Shown piece by piece: positions 1 through 8,486 of a stretch of 64,000 nt of DNA. The stretch spans positions 124,001 through 188,000 of the forward strand of contig CP136340.1 in NCBI GenBank assembly GCA_032681305.1. The letters are read 5' to 3'. Each line of letters opens with the position of its first letter. Position 1 is the first letter of the stretch. Position numbers and translations under genes: made by a program. This stretch comes from HIMB114 sp008638005 (lineage in GTDB: Bacteria; Pseudomonadota; Alphaproteobacteria; Pelagibacterales; Pelagibacteraceae). The notes under the pieces were generated by a model. The model made no database searches. It had not been told where the DNA came from and saw nothing but the letters and a program-made list of their open reading frames with translations.

Positions 1-139
1 AAATAATTAAGCTTTAAAATACTTATTCAAATAACCCCATTTTTTCTTATTTAGATTAAATTTATTAGTGTTTTTTATATAATATTTATTTTACTATTTA
101 TTAAATTATTACTTTAATTATAACTTTTATATTATTGAT

Positions 140-532
140 TTATTTGCATTTTTGCAATTTATTAATTAATATATTTATTTTGTAGTTATCATTTAAATTT
201 TTTAAAAATTGAAGATTAGCATCCGAAACATCATAGTTACCAATAATATTAACTTTTGATACCAGTCTTATTTCGTTACCTAAAGAAGCTGGGGTTGGTC
301 CAAATCCTATTGCTATTGAAGATCCCTCAACCCAGTAAGCCACCTCTCCTAGATTGATAACATCGCGTGAATTAGGGTCTAATTTGGCCGTTTTAAGGGG
401 TGTTTTAAAATATATCTCTTCGCCCCAAGTATTAATTTTAGCTTTAAAGTCGTTTAATTTCTGAATAGCTTTAGAGGTTTCAGAATTATTTAGCTTAACA
501 TACAGATTAAAATCATTGTAATTGATGATCAT
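140..532 (-). CDS. Cyclophilin-like fold protein (Cyclophil_like family), function unknown
   Basis: The 130-residue protein matches the small cyclophilin-like family (TM1367 type). It has a WGEEIYF segment near residues 36-42, a GEVAYW segment near 62-67, and the family's FGPTPAS..NEIR block at about 77-90 followed by VNIIG. These proteins adopt a cyclophilin-like beta barrel, but no enzymatic role is established. There is no signal peptide or membrane segment, so it is probably cytosolic. It is divergent from the integrase at 624 and shares a 91-base spacer with it. The start is ATG without an obvious Shine-Dalgarno sequence. It may be cargo of the integrase-bearing segment, which is inference. 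Confidence 0.7.
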   Translation of the reverse strand: MIINYNDFNLYVKLNNSETSKAIQKLNDFKAKINTWGEEIYFKTPLKTAKLDPNSRDVINLGEVAYWVEGSSIAIGFGPTPASLGNEIRLVSKVNIIGNYDVSDANLQFLKNLNDNYKINILINKLQKCK

Positions 533-562
533 TACAGCAAATCTAATCTTAATTTATGTTGT

Positions 563-591
563 TGACATCAATTAATGGTTGTATTATTACT
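563..591 (+). promoter_or_regulatory. Putative sigma-70 promoter of the integrase gene
   Basis: A perfect -35 hexamer TTGACA (563-568) is followed after exactly 17 bases by TATTAC (586-591). Transcription would start near 598, about 25 bases before the integrase ATG at 624. A consensus -35 is uncommon in this AT-rich window, which makes the match more credible than a -10-like string alone. Confidence 0.5.
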
Positions 592-595
592 AACG

Positions 596-612
596 ATAAT
601 TAATTGTTATCA
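596..612. promoter_or_regulatory. Short dyad at the integrase transcription start, possible operator
   Basis: GATAA (596-600) and TTATC (608-612) form an inverted repeat with a 7-base centre. It lies on the predicted start site of the integrase promoter and between two divergent genes. A repressor site is possible, but 5-base arms in AT-rich DNA are weak evidence. Confidence 0.25.
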
Positions 613-623
613 ATACTAAAAAT

Positions 624-1577
624 ATGAATAAATTAACAACAGAGCTTAAATTACTTCATGAAGAAACATTAAATAACCTAAGAACCTCTAAAGCTACAAA
701 CACTTTAAGAGCTTATAAATCAGATTTTAAAGATTTTGAATTTTTTTGCTTAAAACACAGTTTAAATTCTTTGCCAACAAATCCTAAAATAGTTTCATTG
801 TATTTGACCCATTTATCAAAGATCTCAAAAATAAGCACACTAAGAAGAAGGCTTGTGTCAATTGGCACAATGCACAGATTAAAAGGACTTTATCTTGATG
901 CAAAACACCCAATAATTATTGAAAATTTAATGGCTATAAAAAGAGTTAAAGGTAGCATACAAAAAGGCAAAGATCCTATATTAATCAATCAATTAAAGTT
1001 AATTATTAATTCTATAACTAAACATTGCGATTCTGAGATAAAAAAAATTAGAGATAAAACAATAATTTTAATAGGTTTTGGAGGGGGGTTTAGACGTACT
1101 GAGTTAATTTCTATTGATTATGAAGACCTTAAATTTGTTCCTGAGGGATTAAAAATAACTATCAAAAGGTCAAAAACTGATCAATATGGTGAGGGCACCA
1201 TTAAAGCCCTCCCCTATTTTAATAATAAAAATTATTGTCCAGTAATTAATATAAAAAAATGGTTAGAAATTTCTAAAATAAAGACTGGTCCTATTTTTAG
1301 ACGCTTTACTAAAGGACCATGCTTAACTGAAAAAAGACTAACAGATCAATCTGTTGTTTTATTAATTAAAAAATATTTAAAATACGCAGGTGTAGAAGAT
1401 AAAAATTATGCAGGTCATAGTTTGAGATCAGGATTTGCTACTGTAGCTGCTGATGCAGGAGCAGATGAACGAAGCATTATGTCCATGACAGGTCATAAAA
1501 CAACACAAATGGTTAGAAGGTATATTAAAGAAGCAAATTTATTTAAAAATAATGCAATTAATAAGATTAAAATTTAA
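624..1577 (+). CDS. Tyrosine recombinase / site-specific integrase
   Basis: The 317-residue protein is a complete phage-integrase-family recombinase. The N-terminal SAM-like core-binding domain spans about residues 10-110 and the catalytic domain about 120-305. The catalytic set is visible: Arg157 in GFRRTEL, Lys184 in SKTD, His265 and Arg268 in GHSLRSG, His291 in GHKTT and the nucleophile Tyr300 in VRRYI. It is therefore probably active. It differs from housekeeping XerC/XerD in context, standing next to accessory genes with its own promoter, so it is more likely the integrase of a small island. No adjacent tRNA or clear attachment repeat is visible. Confidence 0.9.
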   Translation: MNKLTTELKLLHEETLNNLRTSKATNTLRAYKSDFKDFEFFCLKHSLNSLPTNPKIVSLYLTHLSKISKISTLRRRLVSIGTMHRLKGLYLDAKHPIIIENLMAIKRVKGSIQKGKDPILINQLKLIINSITKHCDSEIKKIRDKTIILIGFGGGFRRTELISIDYEDLKFVPEGLKITIKRSKTDQYGEGTIKALPYFNNKNYCPVINIKKWLEISKIKTGPIFRRFTKGPCLTEKRLTDQSVVLLIKKYLKYAGVEDKNYAGHSLRSGFATVAADAGADERSIMSMTGHKTTQMVRRYIKEANLFKNNAINKIKI

Positions 1578-1589
1578 AAATATAATTAA

Positions 1590-2525
1590 TTAATTGAATT
1601 TAATATATTTAATAATCCTAAATAGTAATTTAAATAGATACAATATACTTTTAACTTTACACATTAATTTATAGATAATTACCCAATTAATCGAAGAATT
1701 CGTCTTAATGCACATCGAAATATAATTTAACCCAATTCGTCCTAATCGAAATTTCCATGCGGAATAATCTAGTTTTGTTAATTCTGGATATTTGTTCATA
1801 AAATTTATAAACAAATTGATTATATGCAAATAGCTTAAAGCATATTTTTTATCAAGAAAACTATTTGTTATCGAGCCTTCTCTGTCCATCCGATACATAA
1901 AAAAAACTTTATCCAATATAATTGTATTTCTACTTAGAGCTAGTAAAGGAAAAAAAACAGCCTCATCTTCAAAAATAGTAGCGGGATAGTAAATATTGTT
2001 TTTAGACCATAAAGTTGCTTTGGTAACATACCTGCTAGCTTGAGGTAAGGCCTCTTTTTTTTTTATTAATTGAGAAATTAAACCAGAAACGTGTGTATAT
2101 TTACCGCTTAATGTAAATTTTAAATTTATTTTTTTTGATATCTTTTTTGAGTCTGAGAAAGCATCACCAGAAAACAATATCATATCTGGTTTATTAAATT
2201 TTTTTACAGTTGATTTAATTGTAAAAAATAAATCTTTCTTTATTAAATCATCAGAATCTAAAAAATAGATATATTCACTATTTGCAGTATTACGACCCAA
2301 ATTACGTGCAGGCCCAAGCCCTCTATTATGCGTTCTTATAATTTTTATATTTTGCATTCTTTTATACTTTTCCAAAATATTGCAAGAATTATCTGTACTG
2401 CCATCGTCAACAATTATTATTTCATCAGGTAAAAGTGTTTGATTTTTAACACTCTGCAGGGTTTGTTCTAAATATTTTTCAACATTAAAAACAGGTATTA
2501 TTACAGCGATACTAAAATCATTCAT
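1590..2525 (-). CDS. Glycosyltransferase family 2
   Basis: The 311-residue protein has a GT-A fold of the GT2 family. The N-terminus reads VIIPVFNVEKYL, followed by DEIIIVDDGSTDNS at about residues 33-46 and the metal-binding FLDSDD motif near 89-94. It should transfer a sugar from a nucleotide donor to a glycan acceptor on the cytoplasmic side, probably for capsule, LPS or another surface polysaccharide; the sugar cannot be read from sequence. It lies downstream of the two-domain glycosyltransferase at 2767-4833 after a 241-base gap, and its 3' end is 12 bases from the convergent integrase. It was probably acquired or is variable, given that context. Confidence 0.85.
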   Translation of the reverse strand: MNDFSIAVIIPVFNVEKYLEQTLQSVKNQTLLPDEIIIVDDGSTDNSCNILEKYKRMQNIKIIRTHNRGLGPARNLGRNTANSEYIYFLDSDDLIKKDLFFTIKSTVKKFNKPDMILFSGDAFSDSKKISKKINLKFTLSGKYTHVSGLISQLIKKKEALPQASRYVTKATLWSKNNIYYPATIFEDEAVFFPLLALSRNTIILDKVFFMYRMDREGSITNSFLDKKYALSYLHIINLFINFMNKYPELTKLDYSAWKFRLGRIGLNYISMCIKTNSSINWVIIYKLMCKVKSILYLFKLLFRIIKYIKFN

Positions 2526-2766
2526 TTTAAGAGATGATTATAAAATTAATTTTTGATTTAATATTAACAACTTGAGAAAAAAAAAAATGAAAAAGTTGTT
2601 TTCTAAAGTCGTATATTATTTTAATTTTTGGCATCATTGTCATTTAAACTTTTCACAAAATATTTAATAAAAAAATATAATAATATTGAAATTATTATTT
2701 AAGTCTTTAATTTTAATTGACCATAGTTAAAATTACTTATCAGTGAATTTTTTAATAACATTTATA
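2526..2766. other. Noncoding gap between two glycosyltransferase genes, with an 8-bp inverted repeat
   Basis: This 241-base spacer is the longest gene-free stretch in the window. It holds AACAACTT (2566-2573) and AAGTTGTT (2593-2600) separated by 19 A-rich bases. The hairpin lacks a following T tract on either strand and does not look like an intrinsic terminator. Only ORFs of about 20-26 codons occur. The spacer could be the scar of a deleted gene or carry the promoter of the family 2 gene. Confidence 0.4.
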
Positions 2767-4833
2767 CTAGGTCCAAACAAATTTTTTTTTAATATTTTCG
2801 TTATTCAATATTCGTAAAATATAATTTATTACAATATCACTATTAAAATTTTTGTGATATTTTTTATAGAGATTCAATGATATTTTGCGTCTTAAGCTCG
2901 GTTTTTTTAAATAAAAAATAATTTTTTCAACCAAATCTTTATGATTTTTAAAATTTATTAGTTCTGTTTTTTTATTAAAAAAATCAGAATAACAATTTTT
3001 TTCTTCATTTAATACAAAGCATCCATTTCCAATTAAAGTTGACAATCTATCGCTTGAATAGTGTCTCTTATAATTACCCCGGCTTAAATTTATTGTGATT
3101 TTACTTGACTTAATTTTATTATAAAATTTTTTACCCCAAATTGGCTGAACATTGTTTATACCGACAAATAATAATTTAACTGTTTTGGGTAAATTTTTTT
3201 CAATTTTTTTTAAAAAAGAATATCTCTCGTCATTTTTTCCTAACTTCAAGACCCCTCTATTTTGGCCGTGACTTAGAGCAAAGAATACGTCTACCTTTTT
3301 TTTTTTAAAATTAAAAGCTCTTAGGTAATCAATTTTTTTATGAACCAAATAAGGAATAAATTTAATTTTATTAGATATATCAAATTTCCTTAACTTAAAG
3401 GGATTTGATGATATGAAGATATAATTTAAATATTTATAATCATAAAATATTTTTTTAAAATTAAAATATTCATTAGAAATTGAGTCAATAAAAATTCTAA
3501 TTATTTTTATATCCTTGTTAATAGATCTAATATAATTAAATGTTTTTAAATCAATTCTGTCTGTATGACCTAGAATAATTAAATCAGGATTAAAAGATTT
3601 TACTTTAGAAATAATAGCTTTATTAAAACTTTTAATACCAGTTGGATCAAAAAAATTTCTATTTTCTCTAATATAATCTCTGTCACTTAAACTGATTAAT
3701 TTGAGAGGAGAATATTTTAATCCTATATTTAATTTATTGAAAAAGGAATAAAATAATCTTTTTTTATTTTTTAAATTTAAATTAGAAATTAAAAAAACTT
3801 TTTTTATAGTTTTCCTATCATTTCTAATTTTTGAAATTGATGTTAAAAAATTATAATCAGTATATTTAAATTTTTTATAAATTTTATAACTTAATTTATG
3901 CAGTTTTTTTTGATTAGACAAAAGTTTCAGCAACAATTGATATAACTCGGAAGATGAATTTTTTTTTAAAATAAATCCATAATTATTAGTTTCAACTAAC
4001 CCACCTTTATTGGAAGTTATAGGAATGCATCCATGTGCAGAAGATTCTATTGGAAGTCTACCAAGAGGCTCTTCCCACTGTGATGGTGCAATGGCAATAA
4101 ATGATTTTTTATAAATTTCATAAACCTTTTTATTGGATAATTGGCCGAGCTCTTTAATGTGATTTTCAGATTTTATGATTCTTCTTGATTCATATCCAGC
4201 AGAAATTATTTTCCAATCTGAATATTCGCTATTTTTTTTTATTTTTTTTGTAGCTTCTAAAAATATATTATATCCCTTTGAGTGGTTTAACTTCCCACAA
4301 AAAAAAATTATTTTTTTTTTTTTGCAATATTTTGTTTGTTTTACTCCAGGATAAACAACTAAATTGTTATTATTTTTAAAATCTGCCTTTTCAAACTGTT
4401 TCTTTATCCAATTACTTAAAAAAATTATCTGACAATTTTCATAAATATATTTTTTTTCTTTGTAAGATTTTGAACCTCTTAGTGTATCTGGATTGTTATG
4501 AAAATAAAAAATAATTTTTGATGTTGGAAAGTTTTTTTTTATTTTACTAATATATTCTGGCCTGTTATGAATTTCTATTGTTTGAAAATTAATTTTTGAA
4601 AATTTTTTAATAAAATAATTGATATAGTGATAATTTCTAAAATATTTTTTTTTATCAGGGTTGTAAAAAAAAGATTTTTTATATTTATTATTTACTTTAG
4701 ATTTAGAACCGTACAAAATAAAATCTTCAATACTTTCTCTTAATAAACTTTCTTTAACAAAAATAGATGCCGCACCTGAATCTTTGTCATTAAAACTTTC
4801 TTTGTAAGGTAAAATTATAGCCCTCTTATTCAT
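2767..4833 (-). CDS. Two-domain glycosyltransferase (GT4-type N-terminus plus CgeB-like C-terminus)
   Basis: The 688-residue protein appears to fuse two GT-B units. The first (about 1-340) ends in a GT4 donor domain: FFCGKLNHSKGYN at about 177-189 and PSQWEEPLGRLPIES near 250-264, the usual E-x7-E region. The second (about 345-685) resembles the Glyco_trans_1_2/CgeB type, with SDRLSTLIGNGCFVLNE near its end. Such proteins build surface glycans. It overlaps tatD by 8 bases and so extends the conserved mltB-tatD operon with an accessory gene. A 13-base A run (T at 4311-4323) covers codons 171-175. Lys, Asn, Ile and Phe are very abundant. The acceptor is unknown. Confidence 0.8.
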   Translation of the reverse strand: MNKRAIILPYKESFNDKDSGAASIFVKESLLRESIEDFILYGSKSKVNNKYKKSFFYNPDKKKYFRNYHYINYFIKKFSKINFQTIEIHNRPEYISKIKKNFPTSKIIFYFHNNPDTLRGSKSYKEKKYIYENCQIIFLSNWIKKQFEKADFKNNNNLVVYPGVKQTKYCKKKKIIFFCGKLNHSKGYNIFLEATKKIKKNSEYSDWKIISAGYESRRIIKSENHIKELGQLSNKKVYEIYKKSFIAIAPSQWEEPLGRLPIESSAHGCIPITSNKGGLVETNNYGFILKKNSSSELYQLLLKLLSNQKKLHKLSYKIYKKFKYTDYNFLTSISKIRNDRKTIKKVFLISNLNLKNKKRLFYSFFNKLNIGLKYSPLKLISLSDRDYIRENRNFFDPTGIKSFNKAIISKVKSFNPDLIILGHTDRIDLKTFNYIRSINKDIKIIRIFIDSISNEYFNFKKIFYDYKYLNYIFISSNPFKLRKFDISNKIKFIPYLVHKKIDYLRAFNFKKKKVDVFFALSHGQNRGVLKLGKNDERYSFLKKIEKNLPKTVKLLFVGINNVQPIWGKKFYNKIKSSKITINLSRGNYKRHYSSDRLSTLIGNGCFVLNEEKNCYSDFFNKKTELINFKNHKDLVEKIIFYLKKPSLRRKISLNLYKKYHKNFNSDIVINYILRILNNENIKKKFVWT

Positions 4834-5599
4834 TTAAAAAAATACTATTAAAATTATTAGTTGTGCTGCTAGATACTGATTGTTCGTCTATATTTTTAAT
4901 TCTAGCTATTTCACTGCAAACATATTTCAAATTTGATGGATGGTTTTTTTTTCCTCTATGTGGATGAGGTGTTAAGAAGGGCGAATCTGTCTCTATTAAA
5001 ATTTTTTTCATATCAATTTCTTTACATGCTTCTCTAATATTATTTGCATTTTTAAAAGTTATGTTACCGCTAAATGATATATAGCAACCCAGCTGAGAAC
5101 ATTTTTTGGCAAAATCAACCGATCCTGAAAAACAATGTATTATAAATTTTAAATCGTTATCAAAATATTTTTTTAAAATTAAATAAGTGTCATCTTCCGC
5201 ATCTCTTGTATGTACTATTACCGGTAGATTAAATTTTTTGGCTATTTTAATTTGCTCTTCAAAGTAAAAAAGCTGCAAATTTTTGTCAAAATCTCTGTAA
5301 TAATCCAAGCCAGTTTCACCTACACCAATTATTTTATCTGATGATTTTATCATTCTATTTAACTCTAAAAGGTCCTCGTTGTTTGCGGAGGCAGTTGAAT
5401 TCGGGTGAATACCTACTGTGCAACATATTTCACTATATTTTTTTGCAAGTTCAATATTTTTTTTTGATGTTGCTATATCAACACCAATAGTAAGAAGTTT
5501 ATTTATATTATTTTTTTTGCACTCATCAATAGTACCTTGGATATTATTTATATAAGGCTCATAATATAAGTGACAATGTGAGTCTACTAAACTACTCAT
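4826..5599 (-). CDS. tatD: TatD family metal-dependent DNase/hydrolase
   Basis: At 257 residues this is a full-length TatD amidohydrolase. It shows the metal-binding DSHCHL (residues 6-11), GVGETGLDYY near 92-101, the VHTRD histidine near 130, HCFSG near 155 and ETDSPFLTPHPHRGKKN near 200-216. TatD enzymes are Mg-dependent 3'-5' DNases implicated in DNA repair and degradation. The gene follows metG with an 8-base overlap, the usual alphaproteobacterial order. Despite the name it is not part of the Tat translocase, which lies at 12657-13801. Confidence 0.93.
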   Translation of the reverse strand: MSSLVDSHCHLYYEPYINNIQGTIDECKKNNINKLLTIGVDIATSKKNIELAKKYSEICCTVGIHPNSTASANNEDLLELNRMIKSSDKIIGVGETGLDYYRDFDKNLQLFYFEEQIKIAKKFNLPVIVHTRDAEDDTYLILKKYFDNDLKFIIHCFSGSVDFAKKCSQLGCYISFSGNITFKNANNIREACKEIDMKKILIETDSPFLTPHPHRGKKNHPSNLKYVCSEIARIKNIDEQSVSSSTTNNFNSIFLNE

Positions 5600-7091
5600 A
5601 TTTTTTAAATAGTATATCTGGTTTTGTTAACTGCTCATTTACAATTAATTTTTCATTAAGCATATCCATTTTGATTTCATCTTCATTAATATTTAAGCTC
5701 TTTAAAAACTTAATACTTGCTAATGGCATAACTGGATAAAGTAAAATAAAAATATTTTTTAATGCTACCAAAGTTGAAAAAAGGATATTTTTAATATTTT
5801 GCTCTGAATTATTTTTTTTGTTCCAAGGTTCATTATCATTTACATATTTATTTATAATAGACGAATATGAATGAATATACTTTGTATAATTATGCAATTC
5901 ATACGCATCAATAAATTGATTTATTTCCTTTTTGTCTACCAGTAAATTGCTGTTTATTGTATAACCATCATTTATTTTCGGAACTTTGCATCCATAATTT
6001 TTATCTAATATTGTAAATATACGATTAGATAAATTTCCAATATTATTTGCTAGATCGTTTAATGTTATTTTGAAATTATCAATGTTAATTTTCCCATCTA
6101 ATCCAAAAATTACATCTTTCATTAAATAATATCTTATTCCATCAGAGCCATATTCAGCAATGAGATCTAATGGATCAAGAATATTTCCTTTTGATTTTGA
6201 CATCTTTTCTTCTCCAGCAAGTATCCAACCGTGCCCAAATATTTGTTTTGGAAGTGGTAGATTTGCGGCCATTAAAAAAGCAGGCCAATATACAGCGTGA
6301 AATCTTAAGATATCTTTTCCAATTATATGAACATCAGCTGGCCAAAAACCATTATGTTTTTCAAAATAGTTTGTTGCACTTAAATAATTTGTAAGGGCAT
6401 CTAACCAAACGTACATAACGTGTTTTTTATTACCAGGCACGTCTATACCCCAATTAAAAGTTGTTCTAGAAACAGATAAATCTTTTAGTCCACTTGAAAC
6501 AAAGCTTATCACCTCATTTTTTCTGCTTTCAGGTAGTATAAATTTTGGATTTTTTTTGTAATATTCCAGAAGTGGTTTTTGCCATTCTGAAAGTTTAAAA
6601 AAAAAACTTTCTTCTTCCATCCAAGTTACTTCACTACCGCTACTTTTTGATACTTTTTTACCTTCCACATCCTCTATTTCATTTTCTTGATAGTAAGCTT
6701 CATCAGAAACTGAATACCAACCGGCATATTTTGACAAATAAAGCTGATCGTTGTCTTGAAGTAAAGACCATAGCTGTTTAACAGTTATTTTGTGCCTTTC
6801 TTCTGTAGTTCTAATAAAATCTGTATTGCTTAAATTTAAGATTTTAGAAAGTTCTATAAAAGTTTTTGATATATTATCACAAAATGTTTTAGGATCTTTT
6901 TTTTGTTCTTCTGCTGCTCTTTGAATTTTTAATCCATGCTCATCAGTTCCAGTTAAAAATGATACTTCGAAACCATCTATTTTTTTAAATCTTGCCATAA
7001 CATCAGAAGCTATACTTGAATAGGCGTGACCCATATGAGGTTTTGCAGATGGGTAATAAATTGGCGTTGTGATATAAAATTTTTTACTCAT
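5592..7091 (-). CDS. metG: Methionyl-tRNA synthetase
   Basis: This 499-residue class I synthetase charges tRNA-Met. The HIGH motif appears as PHMGH (residues 18-22) and KMSKS at 296-300. The C-terminal third is the all-helical anticodon-binding domain, and the EMAP/tRNA-binding extension of longer enzymes is absent. The zinc-knuckle cysteines of the connective insertion are also absent, as in the short MetG2 type. The start overlaps the holB stop by one base (TAATG), implying translational coupling. Confidence 0.96.
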   Translation of the reverse strand: MSKKFYITTPIYYPSAKPHMGHAYSSIASDVMARFKKIDGFEVSFLTGTDEHGLKIQRAAEEQKKDPKTFCDNISKTFIELSKILNLSNTDFIRTTEERHKITVKQLWSLLQDNDQLYLSKYAGWYSVSDEAYYQENEIEDVEGKKVSKSSGSEVTWMEEESFFFKLSEWQKPLLEYYKKNPKFILPESRKNEVISFVSSGLKDLSVSRTTFNWGIDVPGNKKHVMYVWLDALTNYLSATNYFEKHNGFWPADVHIIGKDILRFHAVYWPAFLMAANLPLPKQIFGHGWILAGEEKMSKSKGNILDPLDLIAEYGSDGIRYYLMKDVIFGLDGKINIDNFKITLNDLANNIGNLSNRIFTILDKNYGCKVPKINDGYTINSNLLVDKKEINQFIDAYELHNYTKYIHSYSSIINKYVNDNEPWNKKNNSEQNIKNILFSTLVALKNIFILLYPVMPLASIKFLKSLNINEDEIKMDMLNEKLIVNEQLTKPDILFKKYE

Positions 7092-7870
7092 TAATTGTAT
7101 TTTTTAATCATTTTTTTTATATCATTATTATAAGTCAAACTAAGTTTTATTTTTTTTAAAATTTGTAAAGTATTTTTATTAGAATATTTTAATACTTTAT
7201 CGCTAATTACTTTATAAAAAATATCCTCATTTTGCTTCTTAATTTTTTCTAAATTAAAATTTGATTTGTAAATACTTTTTCTAATATGCGCGCCAGGAGT
7301 ATCATGCATATCTAAAGGTAAATTAAAATTTTCAAAACCATTATGAGTAATGAAATTATCAATAATTTGTTGATAATATTTTTTGTTTAAAAATAGTTTT
7401 TTTATAAAAAAACGAGACTCTAACGTTTCTAGGTTTTTGCTCATTAAATCTGAAGTAAAAATAAAATGGATATTTTCTACTGGCTCTTCTATTAATTTAA
7501 GTAAGGCATTAACAGAGCTATTATTTAAAAAATTACAATTTTTTAATATTATGAATCTTGGTTCATCGCTAAAAGACTTTAACTTACAAAAGTTTAAAAT
7601 TTTATTTACATCTTCAACATTATAGGAATGTTTGTCATCATCTTTCTTTACTAATAAAATATTGTTATCTTTACTTAAGCTTTCTTCAACGCTGCTTGCA
7701 GTTTGATTAGTGAAAGAAGATACGATATTTAAGCAAAAGGTATATTTACCAATACCTGAAATACCTTTGATCATTATTGCTTTGGGTAAAACTTTATTAT
7801 TAAAAAGATCTTTTAAAAAAGAAAATTCTTTATCAAAACCTATGGACTTATTAGAAATCTTTAATAACAT
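7091..7870 (-). CDS. holB: DNA polymerase III delta' subunit (clamp loader)
   Basis: This 259-residue AAA+ protein follows tmk, the standard holB position. It has a P-loop-like GISGIGKYTF near residues 36-45, where Tyr follows the Lys in place of Thr/Ser. The zinc-finger cysteines of typical delta' are missing, and the SRC motif is reduced to LESRFF. It is shorter than the usual 300-350 residues. Delta' is normally a structural, non-hydrolysing clamp-loader member, so a relaxed P-loop fits the family. The start overlaps tmk by 20 bases. Confidence 0.85.
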   Translation of the reverse strand: MLLKISNKSIGFDKEFSFLKDLFNNKVLPKAIMIKGISGIGKYTFCLNIVSSFTNQTASSVEESLSKDNNILLVKKDDDKHSYNVEDVNKILNFCKLKSFSDEPRFIILKNCNFLNNSSVNALLKLIEEPVENIHFIFTSDLMSKNLETLESRFFIKKLFLNKKYYQQIIDNFITHNGFENFNLPLDMHDTPGAHIRKSIYKSNFNLEKIKKQNEDIFYKVISDKVLKYSNKNTLQILKKIKLSLTYNNDIKKMIKKYN

Positions 7871-8486
7871 TTTTTTTTATTAAATTGCTTATTATTTCTT
7901 TAGTAACTAACTTTTGGTTTTTTTCTCCATTAATTTTGATTATGCGTTTATATTTTTTTACAAGTATAAGAAAACTATTTCTTAGTTTTGTTAACTTTTT
8001 AAAACTGTATTTATCAAATCGGTCCAACTTTCCCCTGCTTTGAACTCTTTTTTTCGATACATGTATTGGTATATCAATAAAAAAAGTTAACTTAGGTTTA
8101 TTTTGTTTATCAATTAAATTTTGTAAAAAATTTATGAGCTTTATACTCTGCCCTTGTTCGTAATGCTGGTAAACATAAGTTGAGTCAATGTATCTGTCAC
8201 AAAGAACAACGTAACCTTTTTTTATATAATCCCTTATTTTTTTGAAATGATTGGATCTTGAAGCAAATAACAATAATAATTCTGTTAAATTATCTTCATT
8301 GTTTTTTAAATCGTTTATAATTATTTTTCTAATTTTTTCAGATACTTTTGTTCCACCTGGCTCACGAGTTTTGATAACTTTTACTTTTTTTTCTTTTAAG
8401 AAATTAAATACTTTGTTTATCTGAGTTGTTTTACCGGAACCTTCAATTCCTTCAAAAGTAATAAGTGATCCATTTTTTAACCCCAT
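7851..8486 (-). CDS. tmk: Thymidylate kinase
   Basis: The 211-residue enzyme phosphorylates dTMP to dTDP in dTTP synthesis. The P-loop FEGIEGSGKTTQ is at residues 10-21, the TREPGGT substrate loop near 40-46 and the DRYIDSTYVYQ motif near 96-106. Length is normal. It overlaps dacA upstream by 10 bases and holB downstream by 20, within the mltB-to-tatD operon. Confidence 0.96.
   Translation of the reverse strand: MGLKNGSLITFEGIEGSGKTTQINKVFNFLKEKKVKVIKTREPGGTKVSEKIRKIIINDLKNNEDNLTELLLLFASRSNHFKKIRDYIKKGYVVLCDRYIDSTYVYQHYEQGQSIKLINFLQNLIDKQNKPKLTFFIDIPIHVSKKRVQSRGKLDRFDKYSFKKLTKLRNSFLILVKKYKRIIKINGEKNQKLVTKEIISNLIKKNVIKDF

Noticed and set aside
1..91. Short open stretch on the minus strand ending ...WGYLNKYFKA before a stop near base 10.
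   Set aside because: About 27 codons with an in-frame stop at 91-93 and no recognisable similarity; too little to call a gene or pseudogene.
155..1610. Similar ATTAATTAAT...ATATTTA strings on both sides of the integrase as possible attachment repeats.
   Set aside because: Low-complexity AT sequence, not exact, and frequent throughout the window.
2566..2600. Inverted repeat as a transcription terminator.
   Set aside because: The 19-base loop is long, and no T tract follows the stem on either strand.
2588..2668. 26-codon ORF on the plus strand in the glycosyltransferase spacer.
   Set aside because: No ribosome-binding site, no similarity, and it runs against both neighbours.
6170..6394. Antisense ORF inside metG, and similar antisense ORFs inside valS, ilvD, trkA, ntrX, gltA, bamA and others.
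   Set aside because: They mirror conserved genes on the other strand, lack start context and show no family motifs.
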